From contig JAILWY010000024.1 in assembly GCA_022113835.1 (NCBI GenBank), positions 8,925,902 to 8,989,901 of the forward strand: 64,000 nt of DNA, given 5' to 3'. The notes under the pieces are model-generated. The model ran no database searches and was not told the origin of the DNA. It was given only the letters and a program-made list of their open reading frames with translations. A program made the position numbers and the translations under genes. How positions within the stretch are numbered: position 1 is the first letter of the stretch; every line of letters starts with the position of its first letter. Below, in pieces: positions 63,753-64,000 of this stretch. This DNA comes from Atopsyche davidsoni. Taxonomy: Eukaryota > Arthropoda > Insecta > Trichoptera > Hydrobiosidae.

Positions 63753-64000
63753 CCAAGCCTCCGTCTTCATGACTCGCCCCCCTTTACAGGAAGCATGAAG
63801 ACGGAAGATCCTTTTTAATTTGTTTATACTATGTGTGATATGCTGCCTCTTCCCCCTTTACAGGAATGCAGCATATGAGTCGATGAGATGCCTGCGGGGA
63901 TCCTCCCCGCAGGGAAAGATGATTACTTTCCAGCCTTTATTGTTTTTTTTTTTACTGTATTTTTTTATTTGAAGGCTGTACGGGAGAAAATAAAGAGACG

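Larger units (their letters stand above)
58910..64000 (+). mobile_element. E7: telomeric retrotransposon, ORF1 type B, both ORFs intact (cut by window edge)
   Basis: Leader 58910-59332, ORF1, ORF2 and most of the 3' UTR; the window ends at the 5' arm of SL4, so poly(A) is not seen. It is the counterpart of E4, 15707 bp downstream, without the ORF2 deletion. Confidence 0.94.

Overview
The window reads as a subtelomeric to telomeric piece of an insect chromosome. The canonical insect telomere repeat TTAGG occurs in eight blocks, all on the + strand, and the blocks from 31.5 kb onward are interleaved with non-LTR retrotransposons inserted precisely into the repeat. By telomere polarity (G-rich strand running 5'->3' outward) the chromosome end should lie to the right. 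The AT-rich unique DNA, the hAT, mariner and piggyBac-type DNA transposons and a Ty3/Gypsy (errantivirus-like) element with a tRNA-Ser-type primer site all fit an insect. A hymenopteran is plausible but cannot be proven from the sequence. No host protein gene, tRNA or rRNA was recognised; one possible spliced exon with a start codon lies near 12.8 kb.

Layout. 1-3.5 kb: AT-rich DNA with a non-autonomous hAT element (651-2044, perfect 8-bp target duplication) that carries a dead mariner 3' end. 3.5-7.1 kb: a pentamer satellite (GTCAT/GTCAC family) with a 235-bp higher-order period. 7.16-9.15 kb: a short TTAGG block fused to a 5'-truncated telomeric retrotransposon (E1). 9.15-30.2 kb: non-telomeric DNA holding a 62-bp minisatellite (a dimer of 31-bp units), a structurally complete hAT transposon with an intact 606-aa transposase (15749-18412) carrying a nested TTAA-flanked MITE, and two tandem, shared-LTR copies of a degraded Gypsy/errantivirus-like element on the minus strand (19042-29374). 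30.2-31.5 kb: TCTG and ACCAAY/ACAAAT simple repeats leading straight into TTAGG.

31.5-64 kb is the telomeric retrotransposon array: one 1.1-kb non-autonomous element (NA) followed by six ~5.2-kb elements (E2-E7, the last cut by the window edge). All are head to tail, each ends in poly(A), and each is separated from the next by 14-74 bp of TTAGG. Each full element has a ~423-nt leader, ORF1 (Gag-like, 478 aa, three zinc knuckles), an overlapping ORF2 (about 1000 aa: apurinic-type endonuclease, FADD reverse transcriptase, C-terminal CCHC) and a 3' UTR with four strong stem-loops. This is the organisation of the R1 clade, and both insertion polarity and junctions are TRAS-like. ORF1 has two forms (A in E2 and E5; B in E3, E4, E6, E7) that differ in the N-terminal ~210 residues and then become nearly identical. 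The order A-B1-B2-A-B1-B2 repeats at 15.7 kb. E3, E5, E6 and E7 have both ORFs intact; E2 (ORF1) and E4 (ORF2) each carry a 4-nt frameshift deletion.

Together the region looks like a chromosome end partly built from a sequence-specific retrotransposon. The most noteworthy points are the NA element, which shares the leader but has an unrelated tail and a triplicated, covarying hairpin; the modular ORF1; and the stem-loop-rich 3' UTR.
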